From: Azorinus chamasolen
Lineage: Eukaryota > Mollusca > Bivalvia > Cardiida > Solecurtidae
Assembly: GCA_963576725.1 (NCBI GenBank)
Contig: OY755240.1
Span: forward strand, 57,722,633 to 57,786,632
Direction: 5' to 3'
DNA length: 64,000 nt
In this document: positions 1 through 12,049 of the stretch, one piece after another
Position numbering within the stretch: the first letter of the stretch is position 1
How the letters are laid out: every line of letters starts with the position of its first letter
Made by a program: the position numbers and the translations under genes
Notes under the pieces: generated by a model
The model's input: the letters and a program-made list of their open reading frames with translations, nothing else
What the model was told of the DNA's origin: nothing
The model's database searches: none

Positions 1-443
1 GTTTACAGCGTGCTTATGGTTTTTTATCATGATGAAATCACCAAAAGTATGATCTCCTGCAGATTCCACTTACCTCTAATTTGTTCAAGCTTTTGAAAAA
101 AAAACTTGATCGACTGTCAAACAACTTGGGTCCAGATGATTCTCGGCGTCTCGCCCGGAACCAAGATGTTTGTAAATGCCAGGTCGCGCTTAGCAGGAGT
201 AGGGTTTACTATTGTTGATGACAATGTATGGGTCTTTTGTAAAATTCCAAACGCAAGTATAGCTACAGCATGACACCATCATCTATCTCCTAAACGGTCA
301 GAATAAAGATAATGTTTGAAAAAAACACACCTTTGGGTATCAGCGATCTGTTTTAACACATTCCCTCATAGGCTAGTTTTTATTTGAAAGAATCTACTGA
401 AAAGGAGCATTTACTAGAAAATGCCTTTAGAATTGTAGTTTGG
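1..443. other. No gene recognised
   Basis: I see no coding exon, RNA gene or complete repeat here. The sequence is AT-rich and has short stretches resembling the dispersed foldback repeats found later in the window. No reading frame exceeds background. Confidence 0.5.
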
Positions 444-508
444 AAACCATTGTGATATATAGAGCATGTGCTCCTTTGGAACAGACGCTCTATTTATCAC
501 TATGGTTT
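444..508. repeat. Foldback repeat remnant (AAACCATTGTGAT family)
   Basis: A degenerate palindrome: the left arm begins AAACCATTGTGAT and the right arm ends ATCACTATGGTTT, with GAGCATGTGCTCC in the centre. It is a diverged single copy of the family that forms a tandem cluster at 19.5-20.5 kb. It carries several mismatches, so it is older than those copies. No protein is encoded. Confidence 0.6.
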
Positions 509-667
509 CAAAACGTGATTTTCACAGAAGCGTCAATATGAGGTAATGTGCTTTTAAAGGTGCATAAACGCCGGAGAAAATAGTGCGGATGGACCGTGCC
601 GAACTGACGGTATGTAAATAAATCGAGTATAGTTAGCCTTTTTCCGGCTTCTGGCGGATCCTTGATG

Positions 668-736
668 TTTACAAACAGTTTGGATCCAACTGATACACTG
701 AATAAGTCTAGGTCTCATCAGGATACAAACTGTTTG
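668..736. repeat. Foldback repeat remnant (AAACAGTTTGGATCC family)
   Basis: The left arm ACAAACAGTTTGGATCC and the right arm GGATACAAACTGTTTG are inverted copies flanking a short middle. The same family recurs at 12.71 kb, where it is nearly perfect, and at 37.3 and 37.86 kb. It is a short non-coding foldback MITE with no target duplication that I can define. Confidence 0.6.
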
Positions 737-939
737 AAACCCTAATTGCCTTTTGATAGAGATGCTGATTATAAATTGAATTTTGAAAACGTAGAGGATG
801 ACAATTGTATAAAAATAGTTGGTCGGCGGGTCAGATAGACATGTATTAACCCTTTTTCCGTGAGAACTATGTTGATTCCAAATTTCAATACCTACTGAAT
901 ATTCAAGGATAACTAGTTCTAATGAAATGTAGACGGTGG

Positions 940-1075
940 AACATTGTAGCCATTTTAGAATCTAAGGAAATGGATCTATCAAATTCCTTCAGAATACAGA
1001 GCAGACCCTAACAAGACAGCTCCTATAGGAGTCATCTGGTCTGGGTTTACTCTGTTTGCAAATTTGTGAAAAGGC
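940..1075. repeat. TTAA-MITE fragment with CTCCTATAGGAG palindrome
   Basis: This holds a fragment (about 999-1070) of the most abundant dispersed repeat in the window. Its core is GAGCAGACCC...CTCCTATAGGAG...GGTTTACTCTGTTTGC, an imperfect palindrome. Complete copies elsewhere are flanked by TTAA (see 2166-2386). The preceding AGCCATTTTAGAATCTAA block also recurs at 16.78 kb and, diverged, at 21.74 kb. Confidence 0.6.
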
Positions 1076-1684
1076 AGTTATATGAAGGGAAGTGTTAAAT
1101 GATAGGAATGTTTATGCAATAAGTTGGTGCTTAAATAATCTCTTCAACAGCTTTAGCAAATTGCACAGTTCGTACTCTTGTTTCGTTTGATAATAAATGA
1201 CACCTAATCACTGTAATCAGTAAACAAATGACACACATATCTGTGGTGCAAGAGTTACGAAAAGTTAGGCGACACCAGTTTGCTTAGCCTTTCATCTGGG
1301 TTCATTTAATTTGTAAATATAATTACTTATTACAAAGGTGGTTTATAGATAGATACAGTAAAATTACTCTAAGCCGATTACATAAAATAATCCTGTGTCA
1401 GATGGTAACTCAATGCAGGTTGAAAGTAGTGCAGAAAGCTCCTACATTATTTATCATACATTAAGCAAACATATACCTATAACTGCAGCAATGTTATATT
1501 CATTAAGCGATGGCTTTAGAGGTTTTCAACTCTATACAAAGCTACAGATAAGGGTGCGTACACAATACTAAAACTGTTATTTCTCCACCAAACCCTAGAG
1601 ACGATTCTAAAGAGTGGTCGCAGTATAGGATTTGGTTGAGAAAAAAATGAAGAAAATATTCCAAAATAGGGAATTAATATAATA
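1076..1684. other. Non-coding DNA with a half copy of another foldback
   Basis: I find no gene. At about 1550-1626 there is a copy of a foldback containing GACGATTCTAAAGAGTGG. That sequence recurs as a near-perfect palindrome inside the TA-flanked element at 22.7 kb and as long arms at 21.5-22.4 kb. The open frame on the minus strand here is a by-product of the repeat and has no recognisable domain. Confidence 0.5.
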
Positions 1685-1865
1685 CATAAATACTTAAACT
1701 GCTCTGATCTAATATTTCGACCACTAAGAGCCTTTGTCAAAGATTATCATGTCAAAATACACGTCACATTTTTGTTACAAGCATTCAGCCATAAAATCAA
1801 ATGATAATCTTTGACAAAGGCCCTTAGTGGTCGAAATATTAGAACAGAGCAGTTTAAGTATTTAT
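1685..1865. repeat. Near-perfect inverted repeat, 66-bp arms
   Basis: The left arm at 1685-1750 and the right arm at 1801-1865 are reverse complements with about two differences and a ~50-bp loop. Transcription of either strand would give a long hairpin. The close match between arms implies recent formation or gene conversion. I could not identify target duplications, so whether this is a whole foldback element or the core of a larger one is open. Confidence 0.75.
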
Positions 1866-2165
1866 GAAAAAAAAATGAGTTATTATTGCAAACGTTTTAA
1901 TATACACATCTTATCTGGAGCTCTGATACATATTCAATACATGTAGTATTGAAAGTGTATACCTTTATTGCAAGTGGATATCTATCACTGTATGGTGTCA
2001 TAAGATAGAAGAGGAACCAAGTACATTACAAGACATGATGGCATTTGATATTTTTTTTATTTATAGGAACCAAATGCATTATGATAATTTATGAGATATG
2101 ATGGCATTTTCAAAAAGCTTTTAATTTAAACATACCAACACTTCTGTCTGCTTAACTAATAATGC

Positions 2166-2386
2166 TTAACCCTTTCCCTTTTGTAAGCGTATTTTTACGT
2201 ATCTGCAAACATAGTAGACCCAGACCAGGGTCTGCTTTGCTTGCTTATGGTGTAATATAGATTTGATTCTACAGCTTCAGCCTGGGCCAAAATGTCATGT
2301 ATTCATATGCCATTATAAAATATAATCGTATTAATATTCATGACGTTGTTAGTTCATACATGAATATACAACAGGGAAAGGGTTAA
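2166..2386. mobile_element. piggyBac-like MITE flanked by TTAA
   Basis: A 213-bp element bounded on both sides by TTAA (2166-2169 and 2383-2386). Its terminal inverted repeats read CCCTTTCCC at the left and GGGAAAGGG at the right. The interior has the GAGTAGACCC/GGGTCTGC pairing and, toward the right, TTAATATTCATGA and ACATGAATAT segments. TTAA duplication with a CCCTTT terminus is the known signature of piggyBac-superfamily MITEs. No transposase is encoded, so mobility would have depended on an autonomous relative elsewhere. Copies at 15.17, 15.63, 11.65 and 16.36 kb share these termini. Confidence 0.75.
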
Positions 2387-3101
2387 CCTGATAAATGTTT
2401 ATGAACTAATACAGACATAACAGCATTAGAAACACAGGAAAGTTTGGCCATATCAGAAATAGTCTATATTACTCCCCCCCCCCCTCTCTGTATATAACAG
2501 AAATTGCTGAATTTCAAGTAACACTTAAATACTGTAAGCACAAGGTCTCTACATCCTGTTCGGTCTTGTTAACTAATTCACAATGTCTCTTTACCCTGTT
2601 TGATCATGTATCACTCTATCAGGGACTTCCCATGAAAATAATTCCACATTTGTAAGTAGTAGTTAATGTATAAACCACCAACTTGCAAGTGTGTCATGGC
2701 ATCTTTACGTGAACTAGAAAGCAAATATACATTGTTTTTGTAATCCTTTCACTTGTTTATATTTCTTCATAATTCATGACATCAAAAATATTCATTACCA
2801 AACTATTCATAGTTAATTTTTCATCTGATCTGGGTCCACTCTGTTTCCAAAATGTATGAAAAGGCATTTCTATGAGGGAAAGGGTTAACCAACTGATATT
2901 TTTAATCAAGGTTATGCTTTTCCTTTCACTGAACAGGTATGTTCTCGGTTTCCAGCATCTGTTATCAAGGGACAACTCTCCTAGGGACTCTATTTAACTG
3001 TGTCCAGGAGGTCTATAATCTGTTGTTTACCTGAAGAAAAAAAATAAGAATTTGAAATCCCTCATTGTGAATTCCTTTCAGAAAAGAACATTATATTCAA
3101 A
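2387..3101. other. Non-coding; 3' half of a TTAA-MITE at about 2800-2893
   Basis: I find no gene. A C-run and CT tract lie at about 2473-2490. About 2820-2893 carries the right half of the dispersed MITE, with CTGGGTCCACTCTGTTTCC followed by GAGGGAAAGGGTTAACC. Its left half is missing or too diverged to see. Confidence 0.5.
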
Positions 3102-3405
3102 ACAAGAGTATTCGGAGGAACATATGTGTCACCTGCTCGTTACTGACACAAAAACTGTTAATATGCCGGAGTGCGAAAATCAGAACAAAGGGGAATAACT
3201 CAAAAAGTATTGCATGCAGTGATGGACCTTAGTTACATGAATGTTCCTCAATGAGAGGAAGACACAAGTGAAATTTGAAATCTCTATTTAATGATTAGTT
3301 TAGAAATGAAGGGCCAAAAAAGAAAGTGTGACGGACAGACAGACAGACAGACAGACAACAGAAAAGTGATCCCTAAGTGACATACTGCCTCTCGGCAGAT
3401 GACAT
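3102..3405 (+). mobile_element. Pearl-like single-core element
   Basis: It starts with ACAAGAG, the head motif shared by other elements in this window. One core of about 150 bp follows (containing GGGGAATAACTC), then a (GACA)n microsatellite at about 3333-3357, and it ends in a CTGCCTCTCGGCAG hairpin-like tail. Head, core, tetranucleotide run and hairpin in that order match the pearl / Helentron-like architecture known from bivalves. It is non-coding and has a single core copy where related elements have many. Confidence 0.55.
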
Positions 3406-5735
3406 TACAAGAAACAGAAAGGTGTTTCTCCTCTGAACACATGTGTAACCTGTTATGTTTCTCTGAACATTGTCACCTGTCGAAACTGTCATTAAAACGT
3501 CATGTTCAACCAATCAAATAAGATATAGAACTGAGTCCAAATTAACACCAGTTTCATGCTGCAAATAGAATTGTAAATAATGCACATGTAATGTTCATAC
3601 AGGAAAAGCGAAAGAAGTGAGATTAAAGGTCAACGTCGCAAACCTTTGGTAAATGTATACGACATTCCATACTGTTAGGATGTACACAAACTCCGAAATT
3701 GATGTTCCTGCTTAACAGCATAGGAGATATGCTCCTATTTGGTCCTCCTAATCATCATATCTCTTACATAAGTCATCTGATTTGGGTCTACTCTGCTTTC
3801 AAAGGCGTGAATAGCATTTACATTTGAGAAAACATTAAAATATTAAAACAGATTTATGCCCCCCCCCCGGTGGGCATATAGTAATCGCATTGTCCGTCTT
3901 TCCATCCGTCCGTCCATCTAAAATTTCACATCCCTGGTCCATGGGTCAAAGGTCAAGGTCATCCTTCAAGGTCAAAGGTCGAGGGCAATTCAAGATGGTC
4001 CTCTTAAGCACTGTTTCATCCTTTCTAACCCTAACCCTATTTGGTCCCCCTAATCATCACATTGACCTTTTATATCTCTTACAGAAGTCATCTGATATGG
4101 GTCTACTCTGTTTTCAAAGGCATGAAGCATTTATATTAGGGAAAAGGTTGAAATATTAAAACAGAATTATGCATCCAATGGCGGGAATGTAGTAATTGCA
4201 TTGTCCATCCTTCTGTTCGTCCGTCCATCCGTCTGTCCTTCGATCTGTCCATCCCAAATTTTGTGTCTCTTTTATAACTTTATTTTATCTGCGAATGGAT
4301 TTCAAACTAACATGGCACAAATGTTTACCACACATAGACAATGTGTGGCGTTTAAGTCCCTAGTCCATTGGTCAAAGGTCAAGGTCATCCTTCAGGGTCA
4401 AAGGTCGGGGTGTACCCAAATACCTCATCACAGCAATTTTCAGCGAAATCAAACAATATCTAAATGTTGACCAATCAGAGACAACCATTTGGTTACCATG
4501 ACAACATTTTAAAAAACAAAAAGTTTTCTACACATCTGTAAATAACAAGCAATGTTCATGTGAAGTTATTGGAATACATATTGTTTTAAAAATTGATAAG
4601 TAATTCAAGATGGTCACCCTAAGCACTGTTTCGTCCTATCTAACCCTAACCCTATTTGGTCCCCCTAATCATCACATTGTCCTTTTATATCTCTTACAGA
4701 AGTCATCTGATATGGATCTACTCTGTTTTCAAAGGCATGAAGCATTTATATTAGGGAAAAGGTTGAAATATTAAAACAGAATTATGCATCTAATGGCGGG
4801 CATGTAGTAATTGCATTGTCCATCCTTCTGTCCGTCCGTCTTTCCTTCGATCCGTCCATCCCAAATTTTGTGTTGCTTCTATACCTTTTTTTTTTTTTAT
4901 CTGTGAATGGATTTTAAAATAACCTGGCACAAATGTTTACCACACATAGACAATTTGTGGCATTTAACTCCCTAGTCCATGGATCAACGGTCAAGGTCAT
5001 CCTTATGGGTCAAAGGTCGGGGAGTACCCAAATACCTCCTCATAGCAATTTTCAGCAAAATCAAACAATATCTAAATTTTGACCAATCAGAGACCACCAT
5101 TTGGTTACCATGGCAACATTTTAAAACAAAAAGTTTTCTACACATCTGCAAATAACAAGCAATGTCCATGTGAAGTTATTGGACTACATATTATTTTAAA
5201 CATTGATAAGTAATTCAAGATGGTCACCCTAAGCACTGTTTCATCCTTTCTAACCCTAACCCTATTTGTTCCCCCTTATCATCACATTGTCCTTTTATAT
5301 CTCTTACAGAAGTCATCTGATATGGGTCTACTCTGTTTTCAAAGGCATGAAGCATTTATATTAGGGAAAAAGGTTGAATATTAAAACAGAATTATGCAAC
5401 CAACGGCGGGCATGTAGTAATTGCATTGTCCATCCTTCTGTCCGTCCGTCTGTCTGTCCTTCGATCCATTCATCCAAAATTTGGGGCCATTCTATAACTT
5501 TTTTATCTGTGAATGGATTTCAAAATAACCTGGCACAAATGTTTACCACACATAGACAATTTGTTGCTTTTAACTCCCTAGTCCATGGGTCAAAGGTCAA
5601 GCTCACCCTTCAGGGTCAAAGGTCGGGGCGTACCCAAATACCCCATCACAGCAATTTTCAGCAAAATCAAACAATATCTAAATTTTTACCAATCAGAGAT
5701 CACATTTGGTTACCATGGCAACATTTTAAAAACAA

Positions 5736-6134
5736 CAAGATGTGTTTGTGAAACACTGTGCCCCCTCATATATTTGACCTCTTGTCCTTGAATGATGATT
5801 TTGACCTTGACATGTCACCGCTCAAGATGTGCAGCCTCATGAGATACACAAGCATGCCAAATATCAAGTCTCTATCTCTACTAGTCCAAAAGTTATGGCC
5901 AATGTTAAAGTTGGTGATTTGACCCATATATTTGACCTCTGACCCTGAAGAATGACCTTGACCTTGACAGGTTACCACTAAAAATATGCGGCTTTATGAT
6001 ATACATATGCATGCCAAATATCAAGTCTCTATCTGTATTGGCTCAAAAGTTATAACCAATGTTAAAGGTGCTGACAAACAGACAGACAGACAGGGCAAAA
6101 ACAATATGCCCCCCAGATCTGATCTGGGGGCATA
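5736..6134 (+). mobile_element. Pearl-like insertion in macrosatellite unit 3
   Basis: The insertion interrupts the unit between ...ACATTTTAAAAACAA and AGTTTTCTAC. It opens with CAAGATGTGTTTGTGAAACAC, whose GTGTTT/AAACAC forms a hairpin. It then carries two cores containing TGACCTTGACCTTGACA, a short (CAGA)n run, and a closing palindrome CCCCAGATCTGATCTGGGG followed by CATAAAA. The subterminal TGCCCCC at the head mirrors GGGGGCA at the tail. Confidence 0.75.
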
Positions 6135-6747
6135 AAAAGTTTTCTACGCATCTGCAAATAACAAGCAATGTTCACGTGAAGTTATTGGACTACATATTAT
6201 TTTAAACATTGATAAGTAATTCAAAATGGTCACCCTAAGCACTGTTTCATCCTTTCTAACCCTAACCCTATTTGGTCCCCCTAATCATCACATTGTCCTT
6301 TTATATCTCTGACAGAAATCATGTGATATGGGTCTACTCTGTTTTAAAAGGCATGAAGCATTTATATTAGGGAAATTGAAATATTAAAACAGAATTATGC
6401 ATCCAACGGCAGGCATGTAGTAATTGCATTGTCCATCCTTCTGTCTGTCCGTCCGTCTGTCCTTCAATCCGTCCATCCCAAATTTTGTGTCGCTTCTTTA
6501 ACTTTTTATCTGTGAATGGATTCCAAAATAACCTGGCACAAATGTTAACCACACATAGACAAAGTCAAAATGTGTTGCGTTTAACTTCCTAGTCCATGGG
6601 TCAACGGTCAAGGTCATCCTTCCGGGTCAAAGGTCGGGGCGTACCCAAATACCTCATCACAGCAATTTTCAGCAAAATCAAACAATATCTAAATTTTGAT
6701 CAATCAGAGACCACCATTTGGTTACCATGGCAACATTTTAAAATCAA

Positions 6748-7314
6748 CAAGATGTGTTTGTGAAACACTATGACCTGTCATATATTTGACCTCTGACATT
6801 GAAAGATGACCTTGACCTTGACATGTCACCACTCAAAATGTGGGGCTTTATGAGATACATATGTATGCCAAATATCAAGTCTCTATCTGTACTGGCTAAA
6901 AAGTTAAGACCAATGTTAAGGTTCTGTTGAAGTTACAAAGAAACAGACAATTTGAATTTTGACCCTGAAGGATGACCTTGACCTTGACATGTCACACCTC
7001 AAAATGTGCAGCCTCATGAGATACACAAGCATGCCAAATATCAAGTCTCCATCTCTACTGGTCCAAAAGTTATGGCCAATGTTAAAGTCGGTGATTTGAC
7101 CCATATATTTGACCTCTGACCTTGAAGGATGACCTTGACATGTTACCCCTCAAAATGTTCGGCTTTATGAGATACATATGCATGCCAAATAGCAAGTCTC
7201 TATCTGTACTGTCTCAAAAGTTATAACCAATGTTAAAGTTTATGACAAACAAACAGACAGACAGACAGACAGGGCAAAAACAATATGCCCACCAGATCTG
7301 ATCTGGGGGGCATA
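6748..7314 (+). mobile_element. Pearl-like insertion in macrosatellite unit 4
   Basis: The same element sits at the same position as in unit 3, but it has an extra core repeat, making it about 170 bp longer. Head hairpin, cores with GACCTTGACC, a (CAGA)n run of about five repeats and the terminal AGATCTGATCT palindrome are all present. The core-number difference from unit 3 shows that core copy number changed after the insertion or during unit amplification. Confidence 0.75.
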
Positions 7315-8530
7315 AAAAGTTTTATATACATCTGCAAATAACAAGCAATGTTCATGTGAAGTTATTGGACTACATATTATTTTAAACATTGATAAGTAAT
7401 TCAAGATGGTCACCCTAAGCACTGTTTCATCCTTTCTAACCCTAACCCTATTTGGTCCCCCTAATCATCACATTGTCCTTTTATATCTCTTACAGAAGTC
7501 ATCTGATATGGGTCTACTCTGTTTTCAAAGGCATGAAGCATTTATATTAGGGAAAAGGTTGAAATATTAAAACAGAATTATGCATCCAATCGCGGGCATG
7601 TAGTAATTGCATTGTCCATCCTTCTGTCTAGCAGTCTGTCTTTCCTTCGATCCGTCCATCCCAAATTTTGTGTCGCTTCTATAACTTTTTTATCTGTGAA
7701 TGGATTTCAAAATAACATGGCACAAATGTTTACCACACATAGACAATGTGTGGCGTTTAACTCCCTAATCCATGGGTCAAAGGTCAAGGTCATCCTTCAG
7801 GGTCAAATGTCGGTGCGTACCCAAATACCTCATCACAGCAATTTTCAGCAAAATCAAACAATATCTAAATTTTGACCAATCAGAGACAACCATTTGGTTA
7901 CCATGGCAACATTTTAAAAACAAAAAGTTTTCTACACATCTGCAAATAACTAGCGATGTTCATGTGAAGTTATTGGACTACATATTATTTTAAACATTGA
8001 TAAGTAATTCAAGATGGTCACCCTAAGCACTGTTTCATCCTTTCTAACCCTGACCGTATTTGGTCCCCCTAACCATCACATTGTCCTTTTACATCTCTTA
8101 CAGAAGTCATCTGATATGGGTCTACTCTGTTTTCAAAGGCATGAAGCATTTATATTAGGGAAAAGGTTGAATATTAAAATAGAATTATGCATCCAATGGC
8201 AGGCATGTAGTAACTGCATTGTCCATCCTTCTGTCTGTCCGTCCGTCTGTCCTTTAATCGATCCATCCAAAATTTTGTTTCGTTTCTATAACTTTTTTAT
8301 CTGTGAATGGATTTCAAAATAACCTGTCATAAATGTTCACCACACAAAGACAATTTGTTGCTTTTAACTCCCTATTCCATGGGTCAAAGGTCAAGCTCAT
8401 CCTTCAGGGTCAAAGGTCGGGGGCGTACCCAAATACCCCATCACAGCAATTTTCAGCAAAATCAAACAATATCTAAATTTTTACCAATCAGAGATCACAT
8501 TTGGTTACCATGGCAACATTTTAAAAACAA

Positions 8531-8921
8531 CAATATGTGTTTGTGAAACATTATGCCCCCTCATATATTTGACCTCTTGACCTTGAATGATGATTTTGAC
8601 CTTGACATGTCACCGCTCAAGATGCACAGCCTCATGAGATACACAAGCATGCCAAATATCAAGTCTCTATCTCTACTGGTCCAAAAGTTTTGCCAATGTT
8701 AAACATGGTGATTTGACCCATATATTTGACCTCTGACCTTGAAGGATGACCTTGACATGTCACCCCTCAAAACGTGCGGCTTTATGAGATACATATTCAT
8801 GCCAAATATCAAGCCTCTATCTGTACTGGCACAAAAGTTATAAAAATGTTAAAGTTGCATACAAACAAACAGACAGACAGGGCAAAAACAGTATGTCCCC
8901 CAGATCTGATCTGGGGGCATA
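8531..8921 (+). mobile_element. Pearl-like insertion in macrosatellite unit 6
   Basis: A third copy at the same internal site. Its head is slightly changed (CAATATGTGTTTGTGAAACA). It has two cores, a short (CAGA)n run and the terminal CCCCAGATCTGATCTGGGG palindrome. Units 1, 2 and 5 lack the insertion and read straight through the site. Confidence 0.75.
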
Positions 8922-9184
8922 AAAATATGTCTACACATCTGCAAATAACAAGCAATGATCATGTGAAGTGATTGGACTACATATTATTTTAAACATTGAT
9001 AAGTAATTCAAGATGGTCATCTTAAGCACTGTTTCATCCTATCTAACCCTAACCCTATTTGGTCCCCCTAATCATCACATTGTCCTTTTATATCTCTTAC
9101 AAAAGTCATCTGATATGGGTCTACTCTGTTTTCAAAGGCATGAAGCATTTATACTAGGGAAAAGGTTGAAATATCAAAACAGAA

Positions 9185-9600
9185 CAAGATGTGTTTGTGA
9201 AACAATATGCCCTTGACCTTTGACCCTGAAGGATGACCTTGACCTTTGACCCATGGGCCAGGGTGTTGGATGTGAGCCAACACATCGTCTTTGTGTGGTG
9301 ACCATTTGTGCTAGGTTATTTTGAAATCCATTCACAGATAAAAGTTATAGACATGACATGAAATTTGGGGCGGACGGACGGATGGAAGAACAGAGAGACA
9401 GACAGATAGACGGGCGGATCTATCATAATTCCAGTCAAGCAAATAGAATAGTAGACCCTAATCAGATGATTCCTCCAGGAGTTGTCTGATTCAGACCTTT
9501 CCTGCTTGCAAAGTGGTGAAAAAGTTTTGTAAAAGGGACATTTTAGGATCAACAATTAGACCAATAATTATTGTATTGGAAAAGATATATAGATGTATAT
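9185..9600. repeat. Truncated pearl-like head, inverted unit piece and MITE remnant
   Basis: At 9185 the seventh unit stops at a CAAGATGTGTTTGTGAAAC head. GGATGACCTTGACC cores follow, and the sequence then switches orientation: GGTTATTTTGAAATCCATTC is the reverse complement of part of the unit, ending in a CGGACGGACGG tract. About 9445-9545 is a diverged copy of the CTCC..GGAG MITE. This is the array's right boundary, shaped by inversion. Confidence 0.6.
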
Positions 9601-9603
9601 AAA

Positions 9604-11094
9604 CAAGAGGCCAAAATGTCACAAAATACGCCCGTCAAATGTCTTCAGTTGAATGGCCCTTACTCCATATCAGGTGGCAATAAATCATGGAAATTAATAT
9701 TTTTTTACATTTAATCTATATAAGTCCCTAAACGAAAAAGGAGAAACGATTAATTTTAAGGAAAAGTGACCTTGACCTTGGTTGGGAAAAGCCCAGATTC
9801 AGTAAGGTTCCTGCCCTCATTGATATCTATGCACATGTAAAGTTTCGTGAAGATTGGATATACAGAACTAAAGTTATTGTCTGGAAATGGAAAAATTCTA
9901 CTGAAAAACAATATATTTTAGGAAAAGTGAGCTTGACCGTGGTCAGGCAAAGCCAATATTCAGTAGGGTTCCTGTCCTCATTGATATCAATGCACATTCA
10001 AAGTTTCATGAAGATCTGACATACAAAACTTAAGTTATCGTCTGGAAATGGGAAAATTCTACAGAAAAACAATCTATTTTTAGAAGAAAAACAAACGACC
10101 TTGACCTAAGTCGGGCAAAGCCCATATTCAAAAGGATTCCTGCCCTCACTGATACCAATGCACATGTGGAGTTTAATGAAGATTGGGCATACAGAACTAA
10201 AGTCATTGTCCGGAAAAAAATACCACTGAACAACAATCTATTTTTAGGAAAGGTGACCTTAACCTTAGTCTGGTAAAGCCCAGGGTTTCTTCCCTTACTG
10301 ATATCAATGCACATGTGAAGTTTCAGGAAGATCGGATATACAGAACTAAAGTTATCGTCCGGAAATTGGAAAATTCTACAGAAAAACAATATATTTTAGA
10401 ACAAAATGACCTTGACCTTGGTCGGGCAGAGCCCATATTCAATAGAGTTCCTGTCCTCATTGATATCAATGCACATGTTCAGTTTCATGAAGATCAGACA
10501 TACAGAACTAAAGTTATAGTCCAGAAATGGGATATTCTACAGAAAAACAATGTATTTTTAGAAAACAAATGACCTTGACCTTGGTCGGGCAAAGTCCATG
10601 TTAAATAAGGTTTCTACCCTCACTAATATCAATGCACATGTGGAGTTTCATGAAGATCGGGCATACAGAACTTAAGTTATCTTCCTAAAACGAAATAATA
10701 CTACTGAAAAACAATCTATTTTTAGAAAAAAATAGCTTGACCTTGGTTAGGCAAAGCCCATATTCAATAGGTTTCCTGCCCTCACTGATATCAATGCATA
10801 TGTGGAGTTTCATAAAGATCGAGCAAACAGAACTAAAGTTATCGTCCGGAAACAGAAAAATACTACTGAAAAACAATCTAATTTTAGAAAAAGTGACCTT
10901 GACCCTGGTCTGGTAAAGCCCATAAACAATAGGGTTCCTGCCCTCATTGATATCAATGCACATGTAAAGCTTCATGAAGATCGATCATACAGAACTAAAG
11001 TTATCGTCTGGAAACGAATTGAGACGCCCGCCCGCCAGCCAACCGAAGGGTTTAAATTCACATAATACATCCCGTCTGAAGACGGCCGTATAAT
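9604..11094 (+). mobile_element. Pearl-like element with eight ~162-bp cores
   Basis: The head CAAGAGGCCAAAATGTCAC is followed by subterminal ATACGCCCGTC. The tail GTCTGAAGACGGCCGTAT is its inverted partner and includes a CTGAAGAC-type palindrome. Between them, GATATCAATGCACATG-like landmarks recur at 9822, 9983, 10151, 10300, 10462, 10625, 10787 and 10949, giving a period of mostly 161-163 bp. Each core has GACCTTGACCTTGGTC. A short CGCCCGCCCGCCAGCC run stands where the microsatellite lies in related elements. There is no coding capacity; open frames here follow the repeat period. Confidence 0.8.
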
Positions 11095-11652
11095 AAATAC
11101 ATGAAAATATTTATTTGTGGACTGCAGTCAATCACAATATGTCCAGAATGAAGTTAGCTAGTGTTGTAGGGATTACCCCATTACTTAATGAATATTCATG
11201 AAGAAATCATAACTATCAATATTTATCACAGGGGGCCATTTCGTGGGTCTACATGGTCTAAAAGGTTAAACAAGAGGGCCATTGGCCCTATATCGCTCAC
11301 CTGAGTTACAGTAATACATGTATATTGACATGTTAATTTTTCAGTGGACAACATTTCTAGCAGATGAAATAAGCTTAGTGCACTGCTTTCACCCTTTCAC
11401 TGCTGAATAAACTTGAACTGAATTCAGAACTAATACCAAGTGACTGGTTGACCAAGACCTAAACTGTTTACAACTTGTGCCATTTTTGCCTTAGCTCAAA
11501 ATGCCTAAAACTGGTCTTTGAGAAATTCAAATGACTTCAATAAAGCTATGCAATTATACCTTGACCCAGGTATATAGGCAAATAGAGTGCTAGGCAGTAC
11601 ATAATGCCAGTTTTTGTGTGAAATGACCAATAAGAATATCTTTAAAAATCGT

Positions 11653-12049
11653 TTAACCCTTTCCCTCATATAAAGCTGTTTTTATGCATTAGCAAACAGA
11701 GAAGACTCAGATCAGACGACTCCTACGGAAGCTGTCTGATCTGGGTCTTCTCTGTTTCTTTTGACACAATATAGATCGGATTCTACAGTTTTTGTCAAAA
11801 CAAAAACTTCTCTTCAGAGAAATAATGTGTTTTACACATTAAAAATAAGAGTAGACTAGATCAGACGGCTGCTATAGAAGCTGTCTGATCAGGGTCTGCT
11901 CTTTTTACATTTGACAAGATATAGATTTGATTTTACAGTTTTTTTCAAAGCTAAAACTTCTATTTATGGCATTAACAATTTTTTTAAGCATTAGCAAACA
12001 AGAGTAGTCCCAGATCAATTTTTGTCAAAGCAAACAGGTTAAGGGTTAA
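11653..12049. mobile_element. TTAA-flanked MITE with reiterated centre
   Basis: TTAA borders lie at 11653-11656 and 12046-12049, with CCCTTTCCCTCATATAAA at the left and a short reversed GGG at the right. Inside, the GAGTAGAC/GTCTGATC palindrome occurs about three times, making the element longer than the ~215-bp copies elsewhere. It sits within the nested pearl-like element, so it is younger than that element. Confidence 0.6.

Larger units (their letters stand above)
3739..9420 (+). repeat. Macrosatellite of ~608-bp units
   Basis: The phrase AATTCAAGATGGTC (AATTCAAAATGGTC in one unit) recurs at 3987, 4602, 5212, 6218, 7398, 8006 and 9005. Unit lengths are 615, 610, 1006, 1180, 608 and 999 bp, then a partial seventh. 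The three long units are ordinary units carrying a 390-570-bp insertion. Each unit contains TAACCCTAACCCTATTTGG, a GTCC-rich tract, a GGGTCAAAGGTCAAGGTCA block and TTTTGACCAATCAGAGA. The array opens with a shortened unit (3739-3986) and closes with a short inverted portion (about 9270-9420). Open frames inside it repeat with the units and encode only low-complexity peptides. Confidence 0.85.

Noticed and set aside
4027..9060. CTAACCCTAACCC motifs as interstitial telomere arrays
   Set aside because: Only about two CCCTAA repeats per 608-bp unit, embedded at the same place in each unit. They are part of the macrosatellite unit, not a telomeric array.
3890..9216. Repeated open frames rich in VRPSVCPS and GQRSRSSFRVKG
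   Set aside because: They recur with the macrosatellite period and translate GTCC-type runs and core sequence. No conserved protein is indicated.
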